Shown here one piece after another: positions 9,063 through 17,647 of a stretch of 64,000 bases of DNA (the stretch's first letter is position 1; the number at the start of each line of letters is the position of its first letter). Position numbers and translations under genes: made by a program. The stretch comes from Ardenticatenales bacterium. Lineage in GTDB: Bacteria > Chloroflexota > Anaerolineae > Ardenticatenales > Ardenticatenaceae. The stretch is taken from positions 372,001 through 436,000 of the forward strand of contig JACKAZ010000001.1 in NCBI GenBank assembly GCA_020634795.1, read 5' to 3'. The notes under the pieces were generated by a model that saw only the letters and a list, made by a program, of their open reading frames with translations, did no database searches and was not told the DNA's origin.

Positions 9063-9752
9063 ATGCCCCCAACCCCCATTCCGCTGACCGTGAACGACGA
9101 AAGCTTCGAGCGTTGGGTGCTGCAGAGCGAGCTGCCGGTGGCCGTCCTCTTTTGCACGCCCAAATTCGCCAACTGCCAAACGATGCGCCCCCGTTGGGAT
9201 GGCTTGGCACAGCAATTCGGCGACAGGCTGCGGGTGGCGCTGCTCACCGTCGACGATAATCGTCGCTGGGCGCGGCACTTCAAGGTCACGGCACTGCCTA
9301 CCACGCTTTGGTTCCGCAACGGGAAGGCGCAGCAACGCGCCGAAGGGCTGTTGAGTGAGGCCGAGCTGCGCGAACGGGCCGAGGCGCTGATCGCGGGGCG
9401 CGACCCCAAGATCGAATCAACGCCGAGCAAGGGGCCGCTGATCTTGACCGACGCCAGTTTCGCGGCGGCGATTCGATCCGAGACGCCGACGCTTGTCGAT
9501 TTTTGGGCGGCGTGGTGCGGCCCCTGCCGCATGATCGCCCCCGTGATCGAGCGGCTGGCCGACCAGATGGGTGATCGGGCGACTATCGCCAAGCTGAACG
9601 TGGACGAGAATCCGCGCACCGCCCAACAGTTCAACGTTCGCTCGATCCCGATGCTCCTGATCTTCAAGAACGGCCAAGTCGTCGACCAACTGGTCGGTGC
9701 GCAGCCCGAGCCCGTGATTCGGCAGCGGTTGGAAGCGGCGTTGAGGGGATAG
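9063..9752 (+). CDS. Tandem thioredoxin-domain protein
   Basis: 229 residues made of two thioredoxin folds in series. The first (1-110) lacks the CxxC site; its region reads LFCTPKFANCQTM, with two Cys six residues apart. The second (120-229) has the canonical WAAWCGPCRMIAPV active site and the cis-Pro segment RSIPMLLIF. The C-terminal half should reduce protein disulfides in the cytoplasm, while the first half is probably structural or substrate-binding. There is no signal peptide. GAGGTAAGCCC precedes the ATG. The leader carries the nonamer array, so its mRNA start may lie within or before that array. Confidence 0.88.
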   Translation: MPPTPIPLTVNDESFERWVLQSELPVAVLFCTPKFANCQTMRPRWDGLAQQFGDRLRVALLTVDDNRRWARHFKVTALPTTLWFRNGKAQQRAEGLLSEAELRERAEALIAGRDPKIESTPSKGPLILTDASFAAAIRSETPTLVDFWAAWCGPCRMIAPVIERLADQMGDRATIAKLNVDENPRTAQQFNVRSIPMLLIFKNGQVVDQLVGAQPEPVIRQRLEAALRG

Positions 9753-9953
9753 CGAATCGACAATCGGGATCCTCAATCACGGCACCGTGCTGACGCGGGA
9801 CGTCGTACCGGTCATGTCGAGCCTGCTGCACCGCGCCCGCGGCCGCCAACAGCCCGCCACGCCCTGACCCCGCGCCAATCACCACGCAACACGCCGGGGC
9901 CACCCCACGCAAAAGCAACGCAAAGCGCGGTGGGGCGCCCACGGTGACGCAAA

Positions 9954-9992
9954 GCAAAGCGCCGCTCATCGCAATGATGGGCGGCGCTTTGC
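9954..9992. other. GC-rich hairpin
   Basis: GCAAAGCGCCGC (9954-9965) pairs perfectly with GCGGCGCTTTGC (9981-9992) around a 15-base loop. No T-run follows on the plus strand, so it is not a textbook terminator. It lies between the thioredoxin gene and the convergent gene at 10104-10712 and is the main structure in an otherwise empty 340 bp gap. Confidence 0.5.
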
Positions 9993-10094
9993 GTGGTGGG
10001 GGCGGTGTGGGGGCCGTGCGCGTTCGTCGGGCTATCGCTCGCCATCAGCCGCCGCGAGGAGCGACAGCGGAATAGCAATCCGGCGCATGGCATT

Positions 10095-10101
10095 GTTGGG
10101 C
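10095..10101 (-). other. attC-like R'' core (half site)
   Basis: GCCCAAC on the minus strand matches the integron core consensus RYYYAAC and lies 2 bases past the stop of the gene at 10104-10712. The matching second arm is not present nearby, so it would be a truncated attC. Confidence 0.3.
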
Positions 10102-10103
10102 AT

Positions 10104-10712
10104 TTATTTCATTATTTCAACATCTTCTGGTATGCGTCCTTCTTGAAATGCTATTTTGTGCTGAGCATTACCTAAATCCATTGTAAACTTAATCCATTCA
10201 TTTCCATCTAGAATAGCCATACACCATTCACCATCAACATTGTCAGAGAATTGCCATAAAATGTGATATCCATCAGTGTTAGAAAACCCTTCCATATCCG
10301 CTTGAAAAATACCGCCTAATTCATTCCATAGTTTTTCCTTGATGGTATCAACGATTTGCCAACCATCACCATCATGTATTGGGTTTAAAATTTGAAATGC
10401 ATAAATTACCTTTACCGTTGGCAAGTATTCTTTTAGCCAATTGACAGCTGACTCCGGTTTATATTCTTCAACATCTTCGAGGAATTCTTCAATCTCTTCT
10501 TCTCCCAGCAAACCTTCCTTCACTGGGTTCTTCTCCATTATTGCAATGACCTCTTTCTTTTTATTCTTTACCGCAGCTTGATACCAGTCATTTTCGTCAC
10601 CATCTTCAATCTCAAGATATACGCCAATCCTATTTACTTTAAGATATTTCTCAATTTGAATCAGTGGAACATTTTTATCAGTTGTGGCCAGAAACCTCAC
10701 GTAGTAACCCAT
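10104..10712 (-). CDS. Hypothetical protein, possible gene cassette
   Basis: 202 residues from the ATG at 10712, which has GAGGG 8 bases upstream; an in-frame start at 10751 lacks support. I recognise no family. It is acidic and soluble, with no signal peptide. A C-terminal part has several Trp (GYHILWQFSDNVDGEWCMAI). Base composition is much more AT-rich than the surroundings, suggesting transfer. GTTAGGC, a perfect integron R' core, lies 15 bases before the start, and GCCCAAC, a perfect R'' core, lies just after the stop. This is the arrangement of a gene cassette, though complete attC sites are not visible. Confidence 0.65.
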   Translation of the reverse strand: MGYYVRFLATTDKNVPLIQIEKYLKVNRIGVYLEIEDGDENDWYQAAVKNKKKEVIAIMEKNPVKEGLLGEEEIEEFLEDVEEYKPESAVNWLKEYLPTVKVIYAFQILNPIHDGDGWQIVDTIKEKLWNELGGIFQADMEGFSNTDGYHILWQFSDNVDGEWCMAILDGNEWIKFTMDLGNAQHKIAFQEGRIPEDVEIMK

Positions 10713-10727
10713 TTTGCTTTCCCTCAC

Positions 10728-10734
10728 GCCTAAC
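10728..10734 (-). other. attC-like R' core (half site)
   Basis: GTTAGGC on the minus strand fits GTTRRRY exactly and is placed just before the start codon, as in cassette junctions. I do not find a matching R'' arm on its far side. Confidence 0.3.
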
Positions 10735-10778
10735 GGTAGACTGGATGCCATGTTCGGTGGCCCTCAAAGAGGCGAACT

Positions 10779-11021
10779 ATGGCTGGCAACATAAGACACC
10801 ATATTGCTTTTGTATACGGCCAGATTATTTCGGAGGACATCAAATCTATAGAAGTGAGATTCGACACCTCGCTTGTTATCGATGTCACACCCGTAGACAG
10901 ATTTTTCATAGTTAGCACACAGGAGGCGAGCATTCCATGTGAATTAGTGGCTTTTGATGAGAACCAAAAGCCACTGCGTCAGTTTGTTTTATCTAGTGAC
11001 AGCAGGTGCAGTGCACAATGA
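10779..11021 (+). CDS. Small hypothetical protein, perhaps N-terminally truncated
   Basis: 80 residues on the plus strand, AT-rich like the gene before it. The sequence alternates hydrophobic and polar residues (VYGQIISEDIKSIEVRFDTS) and looks like one beta-sandwich domain. No family is recognised. A symmetrical terminator hairpin follows 7 bases after the stop, which supports it being a real transcribed gene end. There is no clear ribosome site, and the N-terminal ten residues look unlike the rest, so the gene may have lost its start. Confidence 0.5.
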   Translation: MAGNIRHHIAFVYGQIISEDIKSIEVRFDTSLVIDVTPVDRFFIVSTQEASIPCELVAFDENQKPLRQFVLSSDSRCSAQ

Positions 11022-11027
11022 TGAGAC

Positions 11028-11060
11028 AAAAAGAGGCACCCTTACAGAGTACCTCTTTTT
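11028..11060. terminator. Bidirectional intrinsic terminator
   Basis: AAAAAGAGG (11028-11036) pairs with CCTCTTTTT (11052-11060), giving a stem with A-run and T-run on both sides. It sits between convergent frames ending at 11021 (plus) and 11087 (minus), as expected for a shared terminator. Confidence 0.75.
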
Positions 11061-11086
11061 GGAAAACTGTGAAGCTACAACTTCTT

Positions 11087-11330
11087 CTAATATGTGCTGA
11101 AGGATTGATATGTGGTGCAGTTGCCAGTCACGGTCAGCGTCCAGTCCAAGGTGTACTTGAATCCTAAACCTCCACCCCAAGCCCAGAAGAATTTTCCACT
11201 GGTATCACCCGTGATTGGGTTTGAACCGCTGAAGCCACCTTCGTATCCGTCAGTTACCCACTGCGAGAGTTGCTGAACGAAGTGATGCTTTGCGCGGTGC
11301 CAATTAACCCAGGCTGTAGTTTCGGTGTAA
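11087..11330 (-). pseudogene. C-terminal fragment of an unknown protein, cut by MITE array
   Basis: The last 80 or so codons of a minus-strand gene, rich in Trp, Gly, Tyr and Thr (GKFFWAWGGGLGFKYTLDW; ends CTTYQSFSTY). The frame enters directly from the MITE array at 11331, so the 5' part of the gene is missing. It ends just before the bidirectional terminator. The composition suggests an exported or cell-surface protein, but no family is recognised. Confidence 0.5.
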
Positions 11331-11881
11331 TACCAAATCGGAAGGTTGATTGTGCAACGAAGATCAATGGTAACAGCCAAGAAGGGGCCTGCGCAGGCAG
11401 GCCCATTGGCCGACAGGCCCTCCAGCGGGGATTTTAATCCCCGCCCCCCGGTTACACCGTCCATTCCACATCCACAATTGTCTATGAGAATGGGTATGAG
11501 TTGGACTTGGCCATCTTCCTCAAGGCCCACCGGAAGGTTGATTGTGCAACGTCGATCAATGGTAACAGCCAAGAAGGGGCCTGCGCAGGCAGGCCCCATG
11601 GCCGACAGGCCCTCCAGCGGGGATTTCAATCCCCCGCCCCACGGTTACACCGTCAATTCCACATCCACAATTGTCTATGAGAATGGGTATGAGTTGGACT
11701 TGGCTATCTTCCTCAAGGCCCATCGGAAGGTTGATTGTGCAACGTCGATCAATGGTAACAGCCAAGAAGGGGCCTGCGCAGGCAGGCCCCATGGCCGACA
11801 GGCCCTCCAGCGGGGATTTTAATCCCCGCCCCACGGTTACACCGTCAATTCCACATCCACAATTGTCTATGAGAATGGGTA
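11331..11881. mobile_element. Tandem array of three 166 bp MITE-like elements
   Basis: Three copies of the dispersed element that starts TACCAAATCGG and ends GAATGGGTA. Each has the GC palindromes GGGGCCTGCGCAGGC and GCGGGGATTTTAATCCCCGC inside. The unit repeats every 191-193 bp, because copies 2 and 3 also carry about 30 bp of the neighbouring antitoxin gene (GAGTTGGACTTGGCC and following) and lack the first bases of the element. The left flank ends TAA and the right flank begins TGA. The flanking genes differ, so the array marks a recombination junction, not a simple insertion. Confidence 0.8.
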
Positions 11882-11984
11882 TGAGTTGGACTTGGCCATC
11901 TTCCTCAAGGCCCAAAAGCTCCATGATGGGCTTGTCCAAAATTAGCGCATTACTGTTTCCGACTTTTCTGAGTGGCTTGATCAT
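11882..11984 (-). pseudogene. Truncated SpoVT/AbrB-like antitoxin (MazE/VapB type)
   Basis: The ATG at 11984 is preceded by GAGGAG. The frame gives MIKPLRKVGNSNALILDKPI and then MELLGLEEDGQVQL, the N-terminal swapped-hairpin DNA-binding motif of AbrB-like antitoxins. It then runs into the MITE array and continues only as element sequence. About 35 of the usual 75-85 residues remain and no toxin gene follows. A 30 bp piece of this gene has been copied along with the element in the neighbouring array. Confidence 0.7.
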
Positions 11985-12280
11985 TCCACGCTCCTCGTAG
12001 CTTATAACGTCGCTAAGCGAGAGCGTTAGAAGCGCCATCCGGCCCCTCTGAGCCATGATGGAACAAGCCTTGGCATGGCCAACCCAGTAATGCGTATCAA
12101 CGATAAACCTTCGTAGAGCGTTGCCGCTGGGCCTCGCAAGCTAGCGGTCAATATGCAACGTGTGGATTGTCTCATTTTCCACGGCGCGCCTGAGGCGAAA
12201 GCCACCCCGCCTCGGCGTGGGAATCCTGCGCTTCCTCGCTAAATCTGGTCGCACCCTACGCACCAACGGCCGATTCTCGA

Positions 12281-14167
12281 TCAATCGGCCGCGATCATTT
12301 CCTTATCGTGCAGCGCCAGCAGTTCTTCCATCGGCGGGGCAAACTGGCTGTTGTACAGGTCGGCGTAGAGGCCGCCCTTGGCCAGCAACGTTTTGTGCTG
12401 GCCCTGTTCCACGATGTCGCCGTCCTGCATCACCAAAATCACATCCGCATCCCGAATCGTCGAGAGGCGGTGGGCGATCACGAAGCTGGTGCGGCCCGCC
12501 ATCAGTCGATCCATCGCCCGTTGAATCAGCACCTCGGTGCGGGTATCGACCGAGCTGGTCGCTTCATCCAAAATCAGGATCTTCGGATCGGCCAGCACCG
12601 CCCGCGCGATGGTCAGAAGCTGCATCTGCCCCTGCGAGATGTTGCTCACTTCCTCGTTGATCCTCATCTCGTAGCCGCCGGGCAGGGTGTGGATGAAATG
12701 ATCCACATGGGCCGCTTGGGCCGCTTCGATCACTTCTTCGTCGGTCGCGTCGCGCCGCCCGTAGCGGATGTTCTCCATGATCGTGTCGTTATAAAGCCAC
12801 GTGTCCTGTAAGACCATGCCGAAGTTCTGCCGCAGGTCGTGGCGGGTCATCTCACGAATATCGGTCCCATCGATCAGGATTGCGCCGTCGTTCACGTCAT
12901 AGTAGCGCAGCAGCAGTTTGACGAGCGTGGTCTTGCCCGCGCCGGTGGGTCCCACAATCGCCACCTTTTGGCCGGGCGGTACCTGCAGCGAGAGATCGTG
13001 GATGATGATCTCATCGGGGTTGTAACCGAAGCGCACATGGCGGAACTCGACCGCGCCCGCCACTGACGGCAAACGGACCGGGTTCGCAACCTCGTCCACC
13101 TCTTCCGGCTCCGCCAAGAACTCGAAAACCCGCTCGGCGGCGGCGGCGGTCTGTTGCAGGATGTTCGAAAGGTTGGCGAGCTGGGCCAGCGGATGATTGA
13201 AGGAGCGGACGTACTGGATGAAGGCTTGGATGTCGCCCACCGTGATCGCGTTGCGCACCGTCAGCCAGCCGCCCACCACCACCACCGCCACATAGCCGAG
13301 GTTGCCGATGAAGCCCATGATCGGCATCATCAGGCCCGACAAAAACTGCGACTTCCACGCCACATCGTAGAGCGTTCCGTTGTAGCCGTCGAAGGTGGCG
13401 ATGCTCTGTTCTTCCCCGTTGAAGGCTTTCACCACGCGGTGGCCGCCGAACATCTCTTCCACATGGCCGTTGACATGGCCCAGATAATCCTGCTGCTCAC
13501 GGAAGTAGACCTGGGAGCGCTTGATCACGGTCGAGACGAAAACGAGCGAGATCGGGATGACCAGCAGCGCGACCAAGGTCATCTGCCAACTGATCGACAG
13601 CATCATCCCCAGCACCCCCAACACGGTGATGAGGGCGGTGATCAGTTGCATCAAATTCTGACTCAGGGTCTGGTTCACCGTATCGACATCGTTGGTGAGC
13701 CGCGAGAGCACCTCGCCCTGCGTGGTGTTATCGAAGTAGCGCAAGGGCAGCCGGTTGATCTTCAGCGCGATCTCACGACGGAAGCGGTAGGTGATGTCGG
13801 TGGAGATCCGCGCCATGATCCAACCCATCGCATAGGAAAAGGCGGCCGCGGTCAAGTAGAGCAGCATCATGATCGCCAGAATGCGTCGGATATAGGCGAA
13901 GTCGATTCCGCCCGTGCCCGCGATCTGCGCCATCACCCCTTCGAAAAGGGCGGTGGTCGCATTGCCCAGCACTTTGGGCCCCACGATATTGAAGATGGTC
14001 GAGCCAATCGCAAAGAGCGTAACGATCAGTAAGCGACCCTTGTAAGCGCTCAGGTAGCCGAGCAGGGTTCGCATCGTGGCGCGGAAGTTCTGCGCTTTCT
14101 CGCCGCCCCCCATGCTGCCCATGCCATGGCCCGGGCCACCAAAGCCGCCGCGTCGTTGTGCTGTCAT
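12281..14167 (-). CDS. ABC exporter half-transporter, catalytically canonical subunit
   Basis: 628 residues: a Gly/Met-rich cytoplasmic leader (1-28), six membrane helices (about 40-320) and a nucleotide-binding domain (375-610). The ATPase motifs are complete: Walker A GPTGAGKTT, signature ISQGQMQLL (a QGQ variant of SGGQ), Walker B LILDEATSSVD with the catalytic Glu, and H-loop IAHRLSTI. It overlaps the upstream ABC gene by 4 bp (ATGA), so the two are translationally coupled. Together they form a heterodimeric type IV exporter like BmrCD or TM287/288. This is the subunit with the intact hydrolysis site. Substrates are probably drugs or lipids, set by the MarR regulator upstream. Confidence 0.93.
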   Translation of the reverse strand: MTAQRRGGFGGPGHGMGSMGGGEKAQNFRATMRTLLGYLSAYKGRLLIVTLFAIGSTIFNIVGPKVLGNATTALFEGVMAQIAGTGGIDFAYIRRILAIMMLLYLTAAAFSYAMGWIMARISTDITYRFRREIALKINRLPLRYFDNTTQGEVLSRLTNDVDTVNQTLSQNLMQLITALITVLGVLGMMLSISWQMTLVALLVIPISLVFVSTVIKRSQVYFREQQDYLGHVNGHVEEMFGGHRVVKAFNGEEQSIATFDGYNGTLYDVAWKSQFLSGLMMPIMGFIGNLGYVAVVVVGGWLTVRNAITVGDIQAFIQYVRSFNHPLAQLANLSNILQQTAAAAERVFEFLAEPEEVDEVANPVRLPSVAGAVEFRHVRFGYNPDEIIIHDLSLQVPPGQKVAIVGPTGAGKTTLVKLLLRYYDVNDGAILIDGTDIREMTRHDLRQNFGMVLQDTWLYNDTIMENIRYGRRDATDEEVIEAAQAAHVDHFIHTLPGGYEMRINEEVSNISQGQMQLLTIARAVLADPKILILDEATSSVDTRTEVLIQRAMDRLMAGRTSFVIAHRLSTIRDADVILVMQDGDIVEQGQHKTLLAKGGLYADLYNSQFAPPMEELLALHDKEMIAAD

Positions 14168-16416
14168 GCCGCAAGCTCCTCTCGCGTCAATTGCGATCGT
14201 GCGATCTCCTGATAGGTCTCGCAGGATGCCATCAATTCGTCATGGGTGCCACGCCCCACTGCCCGACCCTGATCCAACACGATGATCTGATCGGCCTCGC
14301 GGATCGTCGAAATCCGTTGGGTCACCACCAGCAGGGTGCGCGGGCCTAGCCGTTCCCGCAAGGCGCGGCGCAGGGCCGCGTCGGTCCGGTAGTCGAGCGC
14401 GGAAAAGGTGTCGTCAAAGATGTAGATCGGCGCATCTTTGACGAGGGCACGCGCGATGGAGAGCCGTTGCCGCTGGCCGCCCGACACGTTACTGCCCCCT
14501 TGGGCGATCTCGGCGGCCAAGCCGCCCTCTTTGTCGTAGACGAACTCCGCCGCCTGCGCGATGTCGATCGCTTCCGCCAACGCTTCCTCGGTCGCCTGCT
14601 GATCGCCGAAGCGCAAGTTGCTGGCGATGGTCCCGGAGAAGAGCACGGCCCGCTGTGGCACATAGCCGATCTTTTCGCGCAGATCGTGCTGGGTCACATC
14701 CCGCACATCCACCCCATCGATCAGGATCTGCCCCGACGAGACGTCGTAGAAGCGCGGAATCAGATTGACGACCGTCGACTTGCCACTGCCCGTCGAGCCG
14801 ATGAAGGCGGTCGTTTCGCCGGGCTTGGCCACGAAGCTGATATCGTGCAGCACATCGCCCTCGGCGTCGGGATAGCGGAAGGTGACATCACGGAACTCGA
14901 CCGTGCCTTTGAACGCGCCGTTGAGCGGCAGCGGGTTGACCGGATCCTTGATGATCAGATCGGTTTCCAGCACATCGGCGATCCGCTCCGCCGAAACGCT
15001 GGCGCGGGGCAGGATGATGAAGAGCATGGAGACCATCAGGAAGGCGAAGACGATCTGCATCGCATATTGCAGGAAGGCCATCATGTCGCCGACCTGCATG
15101 TTGGCCTGCGCCACTTGGTTGGCCCCGACCCACAGGATGACGACCGAAAGCACGTTGAGGATCAGCATCATCAGCGGCATCATCACCGCCGTGACGCGGG
15201 CGATGAAGAGCGTGTTATCGGCCAAGTCGCGGTTGGCCGTGTCGAAGCGTTCTTCCTCGAACCCTTGTTTGTTGAAGGCGCGGATGACCAGCAGCCCCGA
15301 AAGTTGCTCCCGCGCGACCGCGTTCAGCCGGTCGATCAACTGCTGCATGATACGAAATTTCGGCATAGCGATCGAGACGATCAGGATGACGAGACCGATC
15401 AGCACGATGACCGCCACCGCGATCGTCCACCACATCGACGGCCCCTTGTTGATGGCCCGAATCGTGCCGCCGATACCCATGATTGGGGCGTAGAAAGCCA
15501 GCCGTACCATCATCATCGTCACGGTTTGCAGTTGGGTGACATCGTTCGTGGAGCGGGTGATGAGGGAGGCGGTCGGGAACTTGTCGAACTCGACGCCGGA
15601 GAAGCTTTCGACTTTGCGAAAGAGATCGTGGCGCAGATCGCGGCCAATGCCCGCCGCAATTCGGGATGAGAGATAACTCACGCTGACCGCGGCCAGCGCG
15701 GACAGCAAGGTCATCAACAGCATGATGCTGCCGACACGGATGATATAGCGGTTCTGTCGGCCGTGGCTTCCCGCTTCCAAGATGTCATATTCAGCGCGCA
15801 CACGGGCAATCGCCGCTTGGCGCACCATCGACTCGCCCATGACCTCAACGCGGGCGTCCATCGCGGCAGCCATTGCCTCCCGTTGCGCTGCGGGTGTTCG
15901 CGCCAGTAGTTGGAAGAGATCGGTGCCGGGGGGCAACGTCGACGGATCGAAGCCGCCCATCGCTGCACCGCCCATCTCTTGGGCCGCCTCGGGGTTGGCC
16001 ATGAACTGTTCAACCCCCGCCACCGAGAGCCACGCTTTGGCCAGCGGCGTGCTGAGGGCTTCTCTCTCGCTGTCGCTCAGATCGTTCAGCACATAGAGCG
16101 ATTCACCCTCCTCCAACAGCGGATAGTCGACCGCTTGTTCAGCCCAGAGGCTGTCGCCCGGCTGCGCCAAGCGGTAGCTTTCACTCAGCCGCTGCTGATC
16201 CGCCTCGCTGAGGAAGAGGCGCAGATGATCATAGCTGCTGGTGCGCATCGCCTCCGGCACCGTACTTTCGACCCCGCCCTGCTGGATGCCCACATTCACG
16301 ATCTGCGAGAGGTAGTCGGGCAGCGCCAAATCGAAGTTGGCCTGTGCAAAGAGCAGCACGACCGAGGCGATGAAGATGGTCATGTAGGGGTTTAGGTAAG
16401 ATCGCAGTCTTAGCAT
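14164..16416 (-). CDS. ABC exporter half-transporter, degenerate-site subunit
   Basis: 750 residues from the ATG at 16416 (MLRLRSYLNPYMTIF). An upstream ATG at 16470 would translate a heptamer repeat and is rejected. After helix 1 there is an insertion of about 150 residues before helix 2, facing outside, which is known for this branch. The nucleotide-binding domain has Walker A GSTGSGKST and signature VSGGQRQRL, but Walker B reads IYIFDDTFSALD, with Asp where the catalytic Glu should be. That is the hallmark of the degenerate half of heterodimeric exporters. The stop overlaps the start of the partner gene at 14167. The MarR gene lies about 180 bp upstream, across heptamer repeats. Confidence 0.93.
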   Translation of the reverse strand: MLRLRSYLNPYMTIFIASVVLLFAQANFDLALPDYLSQIVNVGIQQGGVESTVPEAMRTSSYDHLRLFLSEADQQRLSESYRLAQPGDSLWAEQAVDYPLLEEGESLYVLNDLSDSEREALSTPLAKAWLSVAGVEQFMANPEAAQEMGGAAMGGFDPSTLPPGTDLFQLLARTPAAQREAMAAAMDARVEVMGESMVRQAAIARVRAEYDILEAGSHGRQNRYIIRVGSIMLLMTLLSALAAVSVSYLSSRIAAGIGRDLRHDLFRKVESFSGVEFDKFPTASLITRSTNDVTQLQTVTMMMVRLAFYAPIMGIGGTIRAINKGPSMWWTIAVAVIVLIGLVILIVSIAMPKFRIMQQLIDRLNAVAREQLSGLLVIRAFNKQGFEEERFDTANRDLADNTLFIARVTAVMMPLMMLILNVLSVVILWVGANQVAQANMQVGDMMAFLQYAMQIVFAFLMVSMLFIILPRASVSAERIADVLETDLIIKDPVNPLPLNGAFKGTVEFRDVTFRYPDAEGDVLHDISFVAKPGETTAFIGSTGSGKSTVVNLIPRFYDVSSGQILIDGVDVRDVTQHDLREKIGYVPQRAVLFSGTIASNLRFGDQQATEEALAEAIDIAQAAEFVYDKEGGLAAEIAQGGSNVSGGQRQRLSIARALVKDAPIYIFDDTFSALDYRTDAALRRALRERLGPRTLLVVTQRISTIREADQIIVLDQGRAVGRGTHDELMASCETYQEIARSQLTREELAA

Positions 16417-16448
16417 GGGGATTCTCTGTTTGTCTTTTATGTGGGGCA

Positions 16449-16540
16449 CGGTGCAAGGTGCAAGGTGCAAGGGTTGTATGTCGAAGCCATGAAATGATAA
16501 TGGTGCCCGATTTTATGGGGGGCACGGTGCACGGTGCAAG
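16449..16540 (+). repeat. Heptamer repeats (GGTGCAA type)
   Basis: GGTGCAA occurs three times in a row near 16450-16470 and again as GGTGCACGGTGCAAGGG near 16525-16540. They fill the gap between marR and the first ABC gene and would lie in the operon leader. Confidence 0.6.
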
Positions 16541-16595
16541 GGATGCATGGCGAAGCAATGTAGAAGCCATGGGCCTCTCTATCTCTATCTCTGCC

Positions 16596-17141
16596 CTACG
16601 CCGTTGCCTCGGCCTGCTTCACGCCCATCAGGTGCTGGCTCAACTTGCCCAGCAGCACCACCAAGGTCTGTTGTTCATCGCCGCTGAGGGTGTCGAAGGC
16701 GCGCTCGATCATTGCCAGATGATCGCTGATATGATGAGTGACCATCCGTCGCCCCTCATCGGTCAAGCTGATGCCGAAACGGCGACGGTCGTCGGGGTCA
16801 AGGCGGCGCTGTACCAACCCCTCTTCTTCAAGGTTGCGGATGAGGCTGCTCATCGTGCCGCGCGTCACCCCTTGCATCTCGCTGATTTGTGAGGGGTTCA
16901 TCTGCGGGGTGGCATGCATCTGCTCGGCAAAGAAGAGGTGCAGCAGCACCCGGTATTGAGCGAACGACATGCCGCTTTCGATCAGGCTCTGTTCTCCCAA
17001 CAGGGTCAGCGCACGCCCTAGGAAGGCGATCTCGTCCATCAGGCGGACGGACTGGGCCGGCACCGTGGGATGTAGCCGCTGGATAAAGGCGATCCAAGCA
17101 GCCCGGTGCTCCGTGTCGTTCAGCCACGCATGTCGTTTCAT
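16596..17141 (-). CDS. MarR family transcriptional regulator
   Basis: 181 residues with the MarR winged helix: helices and wing near residues 85-145 (MNPSQISEMQGVTRGTMSSL then IRNLEEEGLVQRRLDPDDRR, the DxRR wing motif). Regulators of this family usually repress adjacent efflux genes and release DNA on binding small phenolic or cationic ligands. It is the first gene of a MarR-ABC-ABC operon on the minus strand. A near-perfect inverted repeat at 17175-17195 lies 34-54 bases upstream and could be its own operator. An extra 40 residues at the N-terminus compared with MarR itself may extend the dimer interface. Confidence 0.92.
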   Translation of the reverse strand: MKRHAWLNDTEHRAAWIAFIQRLHPTVPAQSVRLMDEIAFLGRALTLLGEQSLIESGMSFAQYRVLLHLFFAEQMHATPQMNPSQISEMQGVTRGTMSSLIRNLEEEGLVQRRLDPDDRRRFGISLTDEGRRMVTHHISDHLAMIERAFDTLSGDEQQTLVVLLGKLSQHLMGVKQAEATA

Positions 17142-17174
17142 CGGCTCTCGTTCTATTATGGGTACTAAGAATTA

Positions 17175-17195
17175 GACGGCTTATTGTAAGCTGTC
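17175..17195. promoter_or_regulatory. Probable MarR operator overlapping a -35 box
   Basis: Half sites GACGGCTTA and TAAGCTGTC, separated by TTG, are complementary at 8 of 9 positions. On the minus strand a consensus TTGACA overlaps the distal end (17197-17192), so binding would block polymerase. No good -10 was found, so the promoter is less certain than the inverted repeat. Confidence 0.5.
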
Positions 17196-17212
17196 AAACT
17201 ATCTTTGTCAAG

Positions 17213-17284
17213 GGGGAGCTGAAGGAGCTGCGGGAGCTGGGGGAGCTGCGGGAGCTGGGGGAGCTGGGGGAGCTGAAGGAGCTG
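17213..17284 (+). repeat. Nonamer tandem repeat (GGGGAGCTG)
   Basis: Eight 9 bp units of NNGGAGCTG, where NN alternates among GG, AA and CG. It sits upstream of the marR promoter region. On the minus strand it would read as Ser/Pro-rich peptide, but no gene frame includes it. The rest of 17285-17555 shows no gene. Confidence 0.8.
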
Positions 17285-17555
17285 GGGGGGCGAGGCGGTC
17301 TTTGGCGTAGAAGGGAGGTGGGATGCGGTGTGGGGGTGTAGGGGTGTGAGGGTGTAGGGCGGGCAAATCGAAACGCAATGCCATCACAGTATGCCCTGTG
17401 CAGCATGCGTAGGGGATGGGGTAATGCGAGGCAAGGAGAGCGACTTTGGGGGTGATAGTTGCTTACGATCCAAGCACGGTGGGGAATGACGGGCGGAGAA
17501 TGACGACGAAGTTCACCAGTATAGGCGGTGGTTCTGCATAACTTTGTTCAGGTGT

Positions 17556-17646
17556 CTATAGAGCTTGCACCTTGTCGAGCGACGGGCTAGCTATTGATTC
17601 ATTCCTCATAGAATTGACGGCATATCTGAGGCAGGCATATATATCT
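17556..17646 (-). pseudogene. C-terminal fragment of a DUF433 antitoxin-like gene
   Basis: The minus strand reads EDIYACLRYAVNSMRNE and then a short unrelated tail to a stop. The first 17 residues are nearly identical to the end of the complete DUF433 gene at 28876-29103 (EDIYACLRYAVDSMRNE), and the nucleotides match over about 45 bp. It directly abuts the stop of the DUF4265 gene, so it is a duplicated scrap joined by recombination. Confidence 0.7.
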
Positions 17647-17647
17647 T

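Noticed and set aside
11346..11822. Plus-strand frame of 158 residues through the MITE array
   Set aside because: It is only element sequence repeated. The same peptide appears at every copy and carries no domain.
11331..11881. Three regularly spaced repeats that could suggest a CRISPR array
   Set aside because: The unit is about 190 bp, with near-identical sequence throughout and no unique spacers. It matches a dispersed MITE.
12267..12291. CGGCCGATT/AATCGGCCG hairpin at the end of the ABC operon as a terminator
   Set aside because: It overlaps the stop codon and has no T-run on the transcribed side.
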